Assembly (NCBI GenBank): GCA_964036045.1
Contig: OZ038381.1
Coordinates: 132,067,708 to 132,131,707 of the forward strand
DNA from: Eutreptiella sp. 'Long Island Sound 2002'
Lineage: Eukaryota; Euglenozoa; Euglenophyceae; Eutreptiales; Eutreptiaceae
Length of the DNA stretch: 64,000 nucleotides
Reading direction: 5' to 3'
Shown here: positions 22,077 to 33,170 of the stretch, piece after piece
How the letters are laid out: each line of letters opens with the position of its first letter
Position numbering within the stretch: position 1 is the first letter of the stretch
Translations under genes and position numbers: made by a program
Notes under the pieces: generated by a model
Databases searched by the model: none
Told to the model about the DNA's origin: nothing
Seen by the model: the letters and a program-made list of their open reading frames with translations, nothing else

Positions 22077-24772
22077 TCAGCAGTCCGTGCCCCACATGAA
22101 CGCGGACGAATCATTCACCGGAAGTCGACATACTTCTTGCACCTCCTTCAGTGTTTCGACGCTAGCCATGAACTTGAAGGTGTCATGGCCCGTATAGTGT
22201 CGACGGAGATCGCTTCTGAGGGCACGTCTCTGAATCGGGATATCAGATCGATGGTTGATCAATCGAAGGTTGGAATCGCCAGGCCGGCCGTCGACGGGGC
22301 ACTTGTACAGGAATACGAAGACATGCTCATGGGCACGAGCTCGAAACTGTCCCGGTCCCAATGTTTGCGACTTGGTCGTAAAGAAACCCCAATGGTTCGA
22401 CGGCTGCCAGCTGGTAGGGTTCCACAAATCCATTCGATTGGTGGTGTCGAAGGACAACACGTCATTCCGACCGGTGGTCCATCGGTATGTTTGCTTCCAA
22501 CAAGTATCAGCGGCACTGCTGTGGTAGAATTGACCAGTCCGCGTTTCGACTCGCCACCACGGTGTGTCGGCAATCGAAACTCTCCGAGCAACGATGATGG
22601 CGCTGACGTGGTCGACTCCAGGACCGAGGGCATACCTGTCAATGATCTCGAGGCTGCTTGTTCAAGAGTTTGCTTTGAGTCGACCGAGGTGTTGATGCAC
22701 ATACTGTCCATCGCCGAGAGCGTCCTGCAGAGCGAATCGAACCGCCTCTGCAGTCACAAGGCTCGAGGCCGTGTTGACATCGACTGCCTCCAGAACTTGG
22801 TCCCGGCAGTGGACGTTTCGTCGATGGGCAGCTTTGAAATCGTCGTGGATCGGGGTGAGGTGCTTGAACATTGGCACGTCGAAGTTATGCTGGTAGACAT
22901 TCGAATCCGCCGACAAGAACCGGTGGTCGACAGGATCCGGGTTGAATGGGTCGCTTGCGGGCGAACCGCTGGACTCGAGCTGCTCCCTTTCATCGACAAA
23001 AACATCTCTTCGAAAGGGGACTTCTCGGCGCCAATACCGGCCATTTTGGTATCCGCTTTCGAAAGGGGACATGAGATACTCCAAAGTACCCAGACGTCGA
23101 GTCAGATCAGTGGCGTCTTCGAAAGGAAAAATATTGAGGTACGCTTCATTCGTCGAATGGAGACGGGCAACTCTTCGAATTTTTCTTGTCGAAGTCGTAG
23201 TATCTGATGTGTCCAGGGCCAGTATGGTAAATCGTCGCCAGCTGGACCAGATCGATTGGGGCCCCTGGTGCGACGGCATTGTAGGCGTACGGACCAGTCG
23301 ACTATCCCAGTCGATGGTACTCTTGAAGCTGGACCATGAGGTCCTGGGTTCGAACTGGGGCAGACTCGTACCTCTTGTATCCGAGTCGAGTGGTACCTCG
23401 AAGGGCTCGAAGTTGGTGTCGTCGAAGAAGCAAGTCAATCTTATACGCGAGGAAGGTTGCTCGGTCTTCGAATAACCAGTCATTCGTTTGGCAAACCTTC
23501 TGGAAGTCTCCAATGAGTCCAAGAATCGAAATAGCGGATGGTGCCGACCGGCGCATCCTCGATACTGTCGGGAACCGTCGGTACTTGAAGTACAGGTGGA
23601 TTTCATCGGCGGCATGGATCAGGTTGCCGATCCCACAACTCTCTCGATGCATGCGGTTCAGGCGTGCGATCTGGTTGGGCAGGTGGGTCTTGACGACTTT
23701 GTTCCTGAATCCCCAGTCGAGTTCTTCGTTGCATTTTCGCCAGTCGACAAGGGCATTTCGAAAATTCTGACAGGCCACTTCGATCTTCGTGTACCATTGG
23801 TAGCTTGGTGCGCTGCCCAGGGTTACGCTTTCGTCGAAGGATGTGTCAGGCGCCCTTTGCAACGTCTCATAGGGGAACGGTGCTGTCTTGCGCCAGCTGT
23901 CTATGTCGACAAGGTCGACCCATGATTCATCGTTGGGGGTGTTCGGCTCTGCGCTCCACGAATTGTCGACCCATGACGATTCGTTCGTCGAGGTGTTCGG
24001 CCTTCCCTTCCACGAATTGTCGACCCATGATGATTGTATCCGGACACTGAACAGAACAAGGGAATCAGTCGTTGTACCCCGTGTAGCAAGCGAGATCCTC
24101 GTATTTCTCGGGATCAAACCACTCTGTGTGTGAATGAACCCATTCATCCGAAGAATCGGACTGTGCATCACGCTCTTCGAGGCTTGAGCATTGCTGTTGA
24201 AAGTATTCTGCATCGTCCTGGGGATGGTACCCGTACAACTTGCAAAGTTTTGGGTCAATGTTGGTTGGGGGTCCCCCTTCCCAGGTTGATTCCAGGATAG
24301 GCCAATTGGCCAGGGCTCCTTCGAGCATCTCCAAGCTTGTCGTGCCTCCTGATATGACGATTTGACCACTTGGTGCTACTGAGGCAAATGTCCCTCGGGA
24401 GGAAACACCTTCGAGGTGGTTCGAAGCTCCTTTGCCTCCTTTCGGTGAGGGGACTCCTTTGTCTTTAAAACTACCAGCGTACGCCGACTGGCTGTAGTCC
24501 GGCGTCGGGAACGGTGCCAGTGATCGACTCGGTCGGGTTGGCGCTGACGCGACCGATCGACAGCGGCGAGCTGAGGTCGTTGTCACTGGGGCTTCCGCAC
24601 TGTCGCCATCTCCGTCGCCGTCGTCGTTGTCCTCGTCCACATCGATGACGTTCGACGGTGATGCTCGAGAGGGCGGAGGTCGAGAGGAAGCTCGGGATGT
24701 CCGGGGAAATGAACCGTAGACTGAGGCTCCAGTGGTCGACCTGGAACCCCGCACGAGTTTTCGAAAAATCAC
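22077..24772 (-). pseudogene. Large decayed ORF downstream of the Ty3/gypsy integrase, unknown family
   Basis: Read rightwards to leftwards, protein-like sequence continues through 24,772-24,065 (acidic NVIDVDEDNDDGDGDGD stretch, then DPKLCKLYGYHPQDDAEYF), about 24,100-23,150 in a second phase (with imperfect SWVDNSW repeats, then ELDWGFRNKVVKTHLPNQIA), and 23,165-22,077 in a third (including KHLTPIHDDFKAAHRRNVHC and DVLSFDTTNRMDLWNPTSW). In-frame stops are a TAG at 23,302 and a TGA at 22,662, with readable protein on both sides of each. Ignoring the breaks, the region codes roughly 850-900 residues. It begins about 100 bp after the integrase stop in the same orientation. I see no reverse transcriptase, protease, zinc knuckle or membrane segment, so it matches neither a standard Gag nor an envelope. 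It could be an accessory ORF, or gag of an adjoining element. Confidence 0.5.
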
Positions 24773-24876
24773 GCTGCAAAGAGGTGAGGTTACTCAGGGT
24801 GGAGTTGAAGGAACTCAAGGTACACGGGATCCACCTCTAGAGCTTTACTCCACTCCCAAGACCACGTTTTGTCATC

Positions 24877-26040
24877 TCATTCACAGCGGTACAAGAATGT
24901 GCGGCACTTTTTAGATCCCACTCGACCTCTAGCCGGAATCTTAACAAGTCGAGGGGAAGCTCCAGTCTTGACAGGCGGCTTCGGGAATTCCCATACTGTT
25001 TGTCCCTCCCGGTGGATGTAGGGCTTTATGCTGCCGCGATTAAAAACGCGTAACCCATCGAATGGGGCAGGGATGTCCAGGTTAACGTTCTCGCCCTTGT
25101 TGAGCACTTCAAGAACTTTATATTCGCCACACCGAACAACATCGAGTTTCCCTTTGTGTTGATATTCTGGTACCAACACCCACCATCGCCCCCCAACCTC
25201 CGGCACTCGAATGTGTCCGTCCATGTGCAGGACCACATGCATCTGGCGTCGACGTTCCTCAGCCAGTATTGCACGCACAGAATCGAAAGTACGTTCAGCT
25301 CGATGCATGTAATCATTCACAGTTGAAGGTTCATGTGCGTGAGAAGTCATTCGGGGAAAGTCCAATGAAAAATGGGGTGTACGTCCCTCATCAATCTCGA
25401 ACGGAGATAGCCGAAGACTGTTGGACCTCAAGTTATTAAACTGAATCTCGGCAAACAGAAGGTCGACATCCTACTCGTTGTTGCCGAAGATGCCGTGTGT
25501 CCGCAAGCGTTGAAGGAAGGACCTGTTGCTGCGCTCGGCCAGGCCGTTGCCTCGAGGGCGGTTGGCCACCGTCTGGTGCATCTCCATTTTGAAACGTTCT
25601 GCCAACTGCTTCCACGCCTGGGACTCCAACAGCTTGTCTCGATCGGAAACAATTTTTCGAGGGCATCCTTTGAGTCGAATCACTTCGCATAGGAACACAG
25701 AAGCAAGGTTGTCGGCTGTCATGTCCTTGCGGCATGGGATGAACATTCCTCGTTTCAAAAATCGGATGACCACAGTCATGGTAGTGTCATGGCCTCTTGT
25801 GGTCGACGGCAATCCTGAAACCAAATCGACAGACACACTATGCCACTTGGTGTCGGGCAACGGCAAGGGCCTAGGCTGTCTTGCGGTGTCGACACGCCGT
25901 GACTTAGCCGCTTGACACACATCGCAACTAAAGATGAAACGCTCCACGTAATGTCGAAGATGAGAACAGACGTAATCGCGTTTGATCAACGCCATGGTAC
26001 GACGTTCTCCCGAATGGCCATTTCGCATGCCAATGGGGGT
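24877..26040 (-). pseudogene. Ty3/gypsy-type retrotransposon integrase, broken
   Basis: Integrase splices retrotransposon cDNA into host DNA. Counting from the Met at 26,028, the zinc-binding domain keeps H5 and C35/C38 (SCDVCQAAKS) but its first His is missing, so the remnant is truncated at about 26,040. The catalytic core has D68 (WHSVSVDLVSGLP), D129 (RKIVSDRDKL) and E165 (GNGLAERSNRSF): D-x60-D-x35-E, the canonical D,D35E spacing. A TAG at 25,471-25,473 interrupts the frame where relatives usually have Trp, so TGG to TAG is likely. The same frame then continues through DVDLLFAEIQFN and LRLSPFEIDEG to a C-terminal region (GEYKVLEVLNKGENVNLDIP, then LRVFNRGSIKPY) resembling the GPY/F-type module. 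No chromodomain is evident. Protease, reverse transcriptase and RNase H, expected upstream to the right, are absent. Confidence 0.9.
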
Positions 26041-26442
26041 CGAGGACGAGAATGTGGGGGGGGCCGGTCGGGAAGTGTCTACTGCAGAGGAAGCAAGTCA
26101 ACAGGCCATTGCAGAAGTCGCAGACGAGGACTTGGAGGATCCTGAGGACGATGCCAAAGACCCGGTGCTGCCAGGATCTGATCGGCGATCTCCTCGGGAG
26201 TCAACGCAGTTTCCGGCTTTCCAGGCTGGCGATGCAGATGAAGAGGAGCCGGAGAAGAGCCAGGCGCCAGAGCCGAAAAAACCGAAGACCAAGGCGACGC
26301 TGAGCCGAAGCAGACGACCCTGACGCAACCCCAGGGGGTGAAGAGGACGCTGACTCTTCCGGATCGGGGAACGGCAGTGGGCTCTACGTCGAGGAGTAAG
26401 ATGTCGGCAGCGGTATTGAAGAAACAGAAGAAAAACCCCTAA
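26041..26442 (+). pseudogene. Acidic then Lys-rich C-terminal fragment on the plus strand, unknown
   Basis: Where the minus-strand integrase homology stops, a plus-strand frame becomes convincing: VADEDLEDPEDDAKDPVLPG, then GDADEEEPEKSQAPEPKKPK, ending at a TGA near 26,321. A shift of phase then extends it as GVKRTLTLPDRGTAVGSTSR to a final KKQKKNP and TAA at about 26,440. An acidic segment followed by a basic tail resembles the end of a nuclear or DNA-binding protein, though low-complexity sequence makes any assignment weak. It may belong to the larger element bracketed by the palindromes, into which the retroelement inserted. Confidence 0.35.
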
Positions 26443-26490
26443 ACGCCTTGGTGCCGCTGCAGCCCTGTTCTTTGAAATTTTTTTTCTCGC

Positions 26491-26754
26491 ATTGCGAGGC
26501 TGCGCATTTGCAGATTATGCAACTCGCCATTTGTGCTCTTTTCTTCAGAAGCATTATCAGGAGATGATGATTATACTGACCCTAAGGCAGCAGTCAGCAT
26601 TGCGAGGCCTCGCATTCCCAAAGCCTCACGTTTTGACGCACACAATGTATTGTTACTCTGTACTCTCTTTCTGGCTTGTTACTGTGTGACCCAAAGCTGT
26701 GTGTAATTGCAAAAAATTACGTTGATTCATTTCCCGCATTTGGAGGCCTCGCAA
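26491..26754. repeat. Right cluster of TGCGAGGCCTCGCA palindromes
   Basis: Copies are TTGCGAGGCTGCGCATT (about 26,492-26,508), TGCGAGGCCTCGCA (26,601-26,614, perfect) and TTGGAGGCCTCGCAA (26,740-26,754). The outermost copy is followed by TACGCATAGG. Its reverse complement, TATGCGTATTGCGAGGCCTC, resembles the left outermost TAATGCGTTGCGAGGCCTC, so the outer ends are inverted with respect to each other. Confidence 0.8.
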
Positions 26755-27060
26755 TACGCATAGGAAAATGTTATACTTTTACAGCTTTTCGGAAACCTCA
26801 GGCGTAAAACTTGGGTTTTTGAGTCTTCAAAAAAAAAAAAAGGAGAGGACAACGACAAAAAGCGAGGTTTTAAAGTCCAAAAACCCCCAAATATGGTCAA
26901 TTTTACGGAAAAGTGGGTAACATGACAAAAATTAGCAGAGCTTTTTTGGAGGAATAACATGCAGTTTTGTGGGTAATAGGGCCAAAAAACTGAGTAGTCA
27001 AATTTTGTGCATAAGAAAAGTAGATAAATCACGCAAATTACCTGTACCAAATTTGCAGAC
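26755..27060. other. AT-rich spacer
   Basis: AT-rich with an A-run near 26,829. No coding or RNA feature. Composition changes abruptly to GC-rich at about 27,060. Confidence 0.5.
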
Positions 27061-28382
27061 ATCCCGGTACAAAAGGGTACTTGCTTCGGCCGCCTAAGCC
27101 ACCGTCCCCTGCGCCCCCGCGCAATCTTGATCTCGAGTGGTGCTGTCGGATTGACCAGTCTGATTCCCCTGCGTAGTGCACTGTTCCGAGTGAACAACAT
27201 GTGGGGGTCACGGATGGGGCCAACGTCTCAGGTCGGCCATCTCCCGACCCACGGGAACTCAAGCCAGGCCGCACCGGAAGGCACAGCCTCTGTTCCTTGC
27301 ACACCCAAAGCTCCGTGCCTCCACCCAAGAGCCGCAGTGGGGCATGTTTGGCCGTTCCGAGGCACCAGGATTACGCCCGCTGGAGAAGAGGGCTTCGGCT
27401 GAGGTGGGGCCTGGACGTCAACAGCCTGAGGACGGCTCAAAAGCCAGCCCTAGCACAGGACACCCAAGCCCCGGAGCGTTCCGTGCAATCGCGATGGGCA
27501 GGCCTGACATTCTGTCCCTTGGATCACTGCATCTTCCGAAGGTACACAACCAGTGTGCCGATTTCCCTTAGCTGCATTTGCACTGTTGACCAGCGGCATC
27601 TAGCCGAAGAGACCAGCTGCAGTGATTCGGTACGGAGCCATTCCAATCTGCTCAGAGCCCCCAGATGGGGACTTGTCCCGGTTTGGTCACCAAGGGTTGA
27701 CGCTTTGTTGCACAACATCGCAGGGCGTTCAATGGAGTTGATGGCCAGCAAAGCCACGGCGCATTCCTGGTCGGCCAAGGTCAGACCCTCAGAGGAGGGC
27801 ACGCGTAAGTCCAACGGTTCAAATGCAGCACCATCTTGCCAAGCAGAGAGCTATGTCGACAGGCAGCCTGTCAGCGGGTAGCCCACACACTCCAGCTGTC
27901 AGATGGAAAAGACAACTCTACGGGGGCGCCACCGAGACGTGGCCCCGCAGCACTGGACTTGAGAACACCAGTGTTGCCTCTGGCCTTTCCCTGCTATCTC
28001 TCCGAGAATGCGTGCTGAGTATCAGCAGCCAAGACCCTGGCGCCAGCCTGTTGGAAGATTAGATTTGTCTGTGTGTTCGCCACTCCTGCAAGGCAGAGCC
28101 CTGGTACCGAGTTTCACCCGTAGGGCACAGCGCCGCGCACCCCATGGCACCCGGTGGGATTCCTGCAGAATCCCGCACGCATTGCCCGCTGGTCCACCCT
28201 CCAGCCCCCAGGCGTCGCTATTGTCAGGCCTCCGCCGTGACCACGCCCTCAACAGGGGCGCTGGGGGCCACCTTGTAAGGGCCGTCCCGCTGCTCCATCT
28301 GTCTCCGCATCTGCAGCCAGTCCCCTTGGGCGCAGATGGACGCCGCTCATACTCCGGCCCTGGCTTCGGACCTCGACGCCCT
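27061..28382. other. Left part of the GC-rich block; one possible minus-strand coding remnant
   Basis: Minus-strand codons from 27,814 to 27,524 give balanced, protein-like sequence (LTLADQECAVALLAINSIER, LGALSRLEWLRTESLQLVSS) ending in TGA, with no recognised domain. Plus-strand frames over the same interval look like shadows. It could be a piece of the neighbouring retroelement or a separate remnant. Confidence 0.3.
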
Positions 28383-31300
28383 CTACCGTCTCACCGTACG
28401 CCACGCGTATTCCCCAGGAGGCAAGCTTGCAGACCCGCCCGCACCGCAGGCGGTTGTCTCGCAGCCTGGCCGCGCTGCACGCATCAGCCAGCGGTCCTGC
28501 ATCCCGCCATCGCAGCCGCTGCGGACGTTGATGCCATGTGCCTGACGTCCGCCCCTTCCCTCTTGCTGTCCAGGGCGACCTCCACTATGGGCATCATCCC
28601 CTCGACCTCCGGGTCTGCCGCGTCCCCGTGCACACCCCTTACCTCCGGCATCCCCTCCGCCCGTCTCCGACCACAGCCCTCCGGTGTCGATACGCCAAGC
28701 CAACCCATGTCGTGAGCCGTGCAGCCGACCCCCTCACCGCTTTCCTGCGCCTGCCGTCCCGGCCTCCTTTCACTCCTTGTGCGCCGAGCTCCTAATCTTG
28801 TACCCCTGTACAGATCCCCTCCCTTCTGCCCCATGCCGCGCCATTGCCTTGTCCCCTGCCCCCTTCAGTACCACCCTTCCCTCCGCAGCAGCTCCCTCAG
28901 CATCTGCACCCTGGGCTTTCTCCCCGTTCACTGGGACCATCCAGGTCCAGCCCCGGGAGCACCCCCCCCAGCATCTTCCTCCATCTGTCCTCCGCCATTT
29001 CTGGCCCCTTGTCTCACGGCCTTGCCGCCCTGTGGCCAACGGACTGGGGTTCGGCGCCGCCCCTGCCGCGGCATTTTGACGGGCATCCTGCGTTGAGGGA
29101 GCAGGGGACGGTTCCGGGGTTCGAGGGCGGGGGAAGTGGCGGGGTTGGTCCGCTACGTGAAGTGGGCAGGGGGGACGAGAGGGCGACGGGAGCGGCGGGG
29201 GACCCACCCGTTCCGCGACTCGGTCGTTGGCTCCGGTCTGGGGCTGGCGGGCCTGGGCGCCCACGTTGCGCCCTCCCGCTCCCTGCTCCTCCACCGGGCC
29301 CCGCTTTCCTCGCGCATGCCCATTGTCGTCTCCTTCCCCTCTTGCCATCTTCTCGGACAGCGACAGTCCTTCCTTCTCTGTGGGGGGGGTGTCCTCCTCC
29401 GGGTCCGGGATGACCCGGTGCCCCCTCATCCCTCAGGCTGCGCTCCCGCTCCGCCACCTCCCTGTCCTTCTCCTCCAGCCTCGCTTCCTCGCCCCTGATC
29501 CTCTTCCAGGCCCGCTCCTGCACCTCCCTCTCCGCCACCGGCGGGATATCCGGCTGCCAGAACGGCTGCAGCGGGGATCAATTCTCCGTCCCCTCGCTCC
29601 CCTGCGCCCGTTCTCCTCGCTACTCGCCGTCTAGCTCTGCCCTCACCACAGGCTCCAGCCTCCTACGAATATCTGCCCGCGCGTGCTGCAGTTCCTGGAC
29701 TGCCTGCGCCTCTCCTCCCTGCGGGGTGCCCTGTGGCCTTGCCTGCACCCCTGTTGTCCCTGCCGCCTCCCCCATCACCCGTGCCTCCCTCTCCTGCAGC
29801 CTCCTCTCCTCCTCCCGTATCCTCTCCCACACCCTCCTGAGCTCCTCCCCCTTTGCTCCCAACGCCCTCCACGTCTCCTTGACTACCTGCGGGTGCTGCT
29901 GCATGGCCGCCAGCGGCAGGTCACTCGGGTACATCGGTGGGGGGGGGTACACCGGCATGACCGCTGGGTATGATGGTGGGGGAAACGGTGGGATGACACC
30001 TCCCAAACACCTGCCGCTCCCCTTCCCCGGGTACACCAGTGCCCCCATATACCCTCCTCCACCCACCTTCCCTTGTGCCTTGCCTGCTGCTCCTGGCTGC
30101 CCTGCCTTCCTCTGTCCCTTGCCTCCTGCTCCTGGCTGCCCTGCCTTCCCCTGTCCCTTGTGCCCACCCTTCCCCTGCCGCTCTCCATGCCCCTCCCCCG
30201 CACCTTGTGCACCTTGCTTACCTTGCCCCGGCTGTCCGTCCTCCCCTCGCTGCCCTCTACCCCTCTCGCCCTTCGTCACTCCTTGGTGCCTCCCGCGCCC
30301 CTGTCCTCCTTCCCGCTGGCCGTGGCGCCCCGCCTGCGCACTGTCCCCCCCCTTTGCCGCCCTTCACCTCCCCCTGTCGCCTGCCCTTCTGGGTGTCCCC
30401 CGCTGCCTCCTCTGCGTGTCCCTGGTCCGCTCCGTCCAGCCTTTCCTTCCTCCCCCTGTGGTTCTCCACTGGGTTGGCCGCCGCGCCGCCCCCCTGCCCC
30501 CTCCTTCTTTCCTTTCTTCTCCGCCCCTCCCCTCCCCACCTCCATCTTCAGCTGGTAAGTGGTTTTTGGCTCCGTCGAGGGAGCCTGCCGACGACGGCGC
30601 TGGGGCTCTAGGTTCGCCAGCGCCTTGTACCGCCCCGTCTGCCGACGGCGCGCCTCCCGCTCCTCCTCCGCCCTCACCGCTGCGCTAACCTGTGGCAGTG
30701 ATCCTGGGGGCTGCTGCCTAAACAACTGCTGGGGCCTTGGCCACTGGTGCCCCTGTCCCCCGCCTTTTCCTCCAGCCCCCCCCTGATACTCTGCAGTCCT
30801 CCTGGCCCCTGACGCACCCCCCTGTCCCTTCCCTCCCGTCCCCTGCCGCCCCACTCCTTCTGTGTGTCCGCCTGCGCCCCCGTGGCCTGTCACTCCGGTT
30901 CCTGGCCACCCTTGCCCACCTTTGCCTTCCTCTTTCCTCTGCATCGCCGGGAGGATGGACTTCATGGAAGCCGGGGGCACTTTTTGCGCCGCCGGCTGCC
31001 TCTGACCCCCTGCCACCACCCTCCTCCCTGCCCCCTCCCCTTCCTCCTCGGACACCTTGAGGATGTCAGCAACCAACGATACGCCTGGCCTGTCGCTCTC
31101 CGCCAGGTTGAACTTTTCCGCCCGCGGCCCCGTTGTCTCGGCCTCCCCCCGTTCTCCCCCCTTCCCGCCAGCTCCCGCTGCTTCCAGTGCCGCTGTCCCG
31201 ACCCTCACCTCCTGCTGTCTGCCCCTGGCCCCCCCCTCCTCTGTCCCTGCCGCGACCGCGCCCTCCTGCTCCTGCCCTGCGGCTCACGGGCGCGCCGGCT

Positions 31301-31524
31301 GCGTCCGTCGCCGGACTGTCTGGGGACAAAGGAACGACAGCACCACTGATGACGCCGAGTGCGTTGGTGAGGGGGGCGGCGGGGAGGGACCCGCCTGCAC
31401 ACGGGCCACCCCAACACGCACCCCCCCCAATCGCGGCCCCCCTGAACCCTCTCACTGCCTGCGGCGGCGGCGTAGCTGTCGCTGCTGACGACGAGCTGGA
31501 CTTCAGCTCTGGCGTGTCGGACAT
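28383..31524 (-). pseudogene. Gly/Pro/Arg-rich, coiled-coil gag-like region (ORF1-like)
   Basis: On the minus strand, an ORF-like region starts with an ATG near 31,521 (MSDTPELKSSSSSAATATPP). It continues through long Gly/Arg/Gln-rich stretches (31,208-30,276), a collagen-like Gly-Gln-rich part and a Pro-rich patch (PSYPAVMPVYPPPPMYP), then two charged heptad-like segments, EELRRVWERIREEERRLQER and RAWKRIRGEEARLEEKDREV, which resemble each other and likely form coiled coils. The second and third parts share one phase, interrupted by a TAG at 29,620 and a TGA just beyond. Low-complexity basic regions plus a coiled coil fit an ORF1/Gag-like RNA-binding protein of a non-LTR element. No zinc knuckle or RRM was seen. 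It lies 3' of the ORF2 at 33-41 kb, which is the wrong order for a single element. Confidence 0.4.
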
Positions 31525-31789
31525 TGCTCGGCAGCACATGGCATGGTGTCACTAGCCTTGCTGCCATCCCTCTCCCCTATGTGTGCCCCGCACGTCGCTT
31601 TCGCTGCGTTGTGGCCCGCGCGCCCTGCGTGCTCACTTGATGTTTGGTCCCCGGCCTGCCATTTCAACCGGCACCTTAGCCCCCGCTTCCTGTACACGCC
31701 GTACTGTACCGCTGCCTCGCCCCATTCTTCTTCCCTCCGCCGCGTGGATATCTCGCTCTGGGCACGTACTTGACGGTCTTGTCCAGTCC

Positions 31790-33170
31790 TGGGCCTCTTG
31801 CCTTCTTTCCCCCTAGGACGTTCCAATCTCGTGGCTTGTGCTCTCTGGGTTGGCATCTTGTCAGCTCCTCCTTCTTGCTCTGCTCTGGAGGAACCTGGGT
31901 TCTGCGCCCGCTGCCCTTGGATGCTCCAGTCCACTGGGCCGCCTTCGTGCCGCTCTGCTCCGTTCTGTATGGCCCAGGCTGGAGCTTCCGGCTGCTTGCC
32001 TTTTTTCTTATACACCCTGCACACTCCTGCCTCCCCAGCCCTGGCGTGTGTCACCAGTTTCTCCTTCTCTTGCTGCCCCGGATGATTCAGTCCAGCGTTC
32101 TGCTCCTGCGTCCCCGGGACTCTGCAGCCCTGCGGGCCGCCTTCCTGCCGCCGTGCTTCGCCCTGGAGGTACCAGCCTGTGGCGCCGGCCCTCGGTCTCC
32201 TGGATGGCCCCCTTGGTGGAGGTTGCCGTCTTGCCTCTCTGCTCCGTCCCGGACGCTCCTGTCCGAGGCTTCTTGTCTTTCTTCCCTCTTCTACGCTCCT
32301 ATCCATCGGCTCGCGTCTTTGCTTCCACTGCGGAATCCAGCCCGTCCCCGTTGGCTACCTTGGCAGGTACGCTGTGGTCTCCTCGTTTTAGTTCCGTCCC
32401 GGATGATCCAGTCCGGGGCCGTGCGCCTGCCTCCCCCGGTCATTTTTTCTGCCCCGGGGGCCGCCCTTTTTCTTTTCTCCTGTGCCTGCCCCGGATGCTC
32501 TAGTCCGGGGGCTCAGGTCCACTTCCCCTGGATGTTCCAGTCCAGGGGGCCGTCTCCTTGCCACTTCGCTCCGTCCCGGGCGCTCCGGCCCGGTGCTTCG
32601 GACCACTGTCTGTCCCAGATGGTCCACTCCAAGCGGTGGGTAGCAATTCTTTCTTGCTCCTCCCTTGATGTGCCGGTCTGGGGCAACCCGCCACCAGCTG
32701 GCCCCTTACTAGGCCCCTTCGTGCTCTGCTCCGGCTGGCCGTGTCCGCACCGCCCTTTCGTCCCCTGCCCATCACGGTGCTCCCCACTGTTGTACTACTC
32801 CGTATGCCCGCTGTCGCCAGCTGTCTGGTCGTGCCCACCCTGCTCCTGTCCCCGGGGGTCGCTTGTCCCCTCCTGGCGGACGTGTTCATCCTCTGTCCCC
32901 TTTTCTCTGCTGCTCTGCCGCTGCCTCTGCCTCGACCCACTGCTCGTCTCCCCCTCAAAGGCATCTCCTGCTCTTTCCTACCCCCCGCTGCTGACCCACC
33001 TGTTCCTCGCGAAAGTCCCCCTTCCCCTGACAATCCCGTCCCTGCCACTTTCCGCCCCTGATGATCCAGTCCGCGCCACGTCCTGTCTGTGTCCCAGCCG
33101 TTGTATGTGTCCTCATGCTGCCCCGCTTGCTTCCTCCGCGGGCCTCTAGCTGTTTTGAATGGCCCAGCCC
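31790..33170 (-). repeat. Cluster of short hairpins with a conserved 8-nt loop
   Basis: About 16 copies, irregularly 30-140 bp apart, of a stem-loop that reads on the plus strand as stem, TGATCCAG-like loop, stem. Clear cases are 32,398-32,417 (CCCGGA/TCCGGG), 32,489-32,510 (CCCCGGA/TCCGGGG) and 32,525-32,548 (CCCCTGGA/TCCAGGGG). Loops are TGATCCAG, TGCTCTAG and TGTTCCAG, and stem changes are compensatory. More degenerate copies lie near 31,914, 32,076, 32,155, 32,253, 32,570, 32,610 and 33,055. The cluster lies between the end of ORF2 (33,245) and the start of the gag-like region (31,524), so it would be an untranslated region of one of them. Confidence 0.7.

Noticed and set aside
21960-23207. 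415-codon plus-strand open frame
   Set aside because: It is codon-aligned antisense to minus-strand sequence that reads as protein across a stop codon and continues the orientation of the integrase. TCGA-rich texture keeps the antisense frame open; no domain was seen in it.
29726-30688. 320-codon plus-strand Pro/Cys-rich frame
   Set aside because: Antisense to the Gly/Arg-rich and coiled-coil minus-strand ORF1-like region; a shadow frame.
31770-33149. 459-codon plus-strand open frame
   Set aside because: It lies over the hairpin cluster on the pyrimidine-rich strand, opposite to retroelement sequence; the composition is Cys/Pro/Ser-rich without a recognisable fold.
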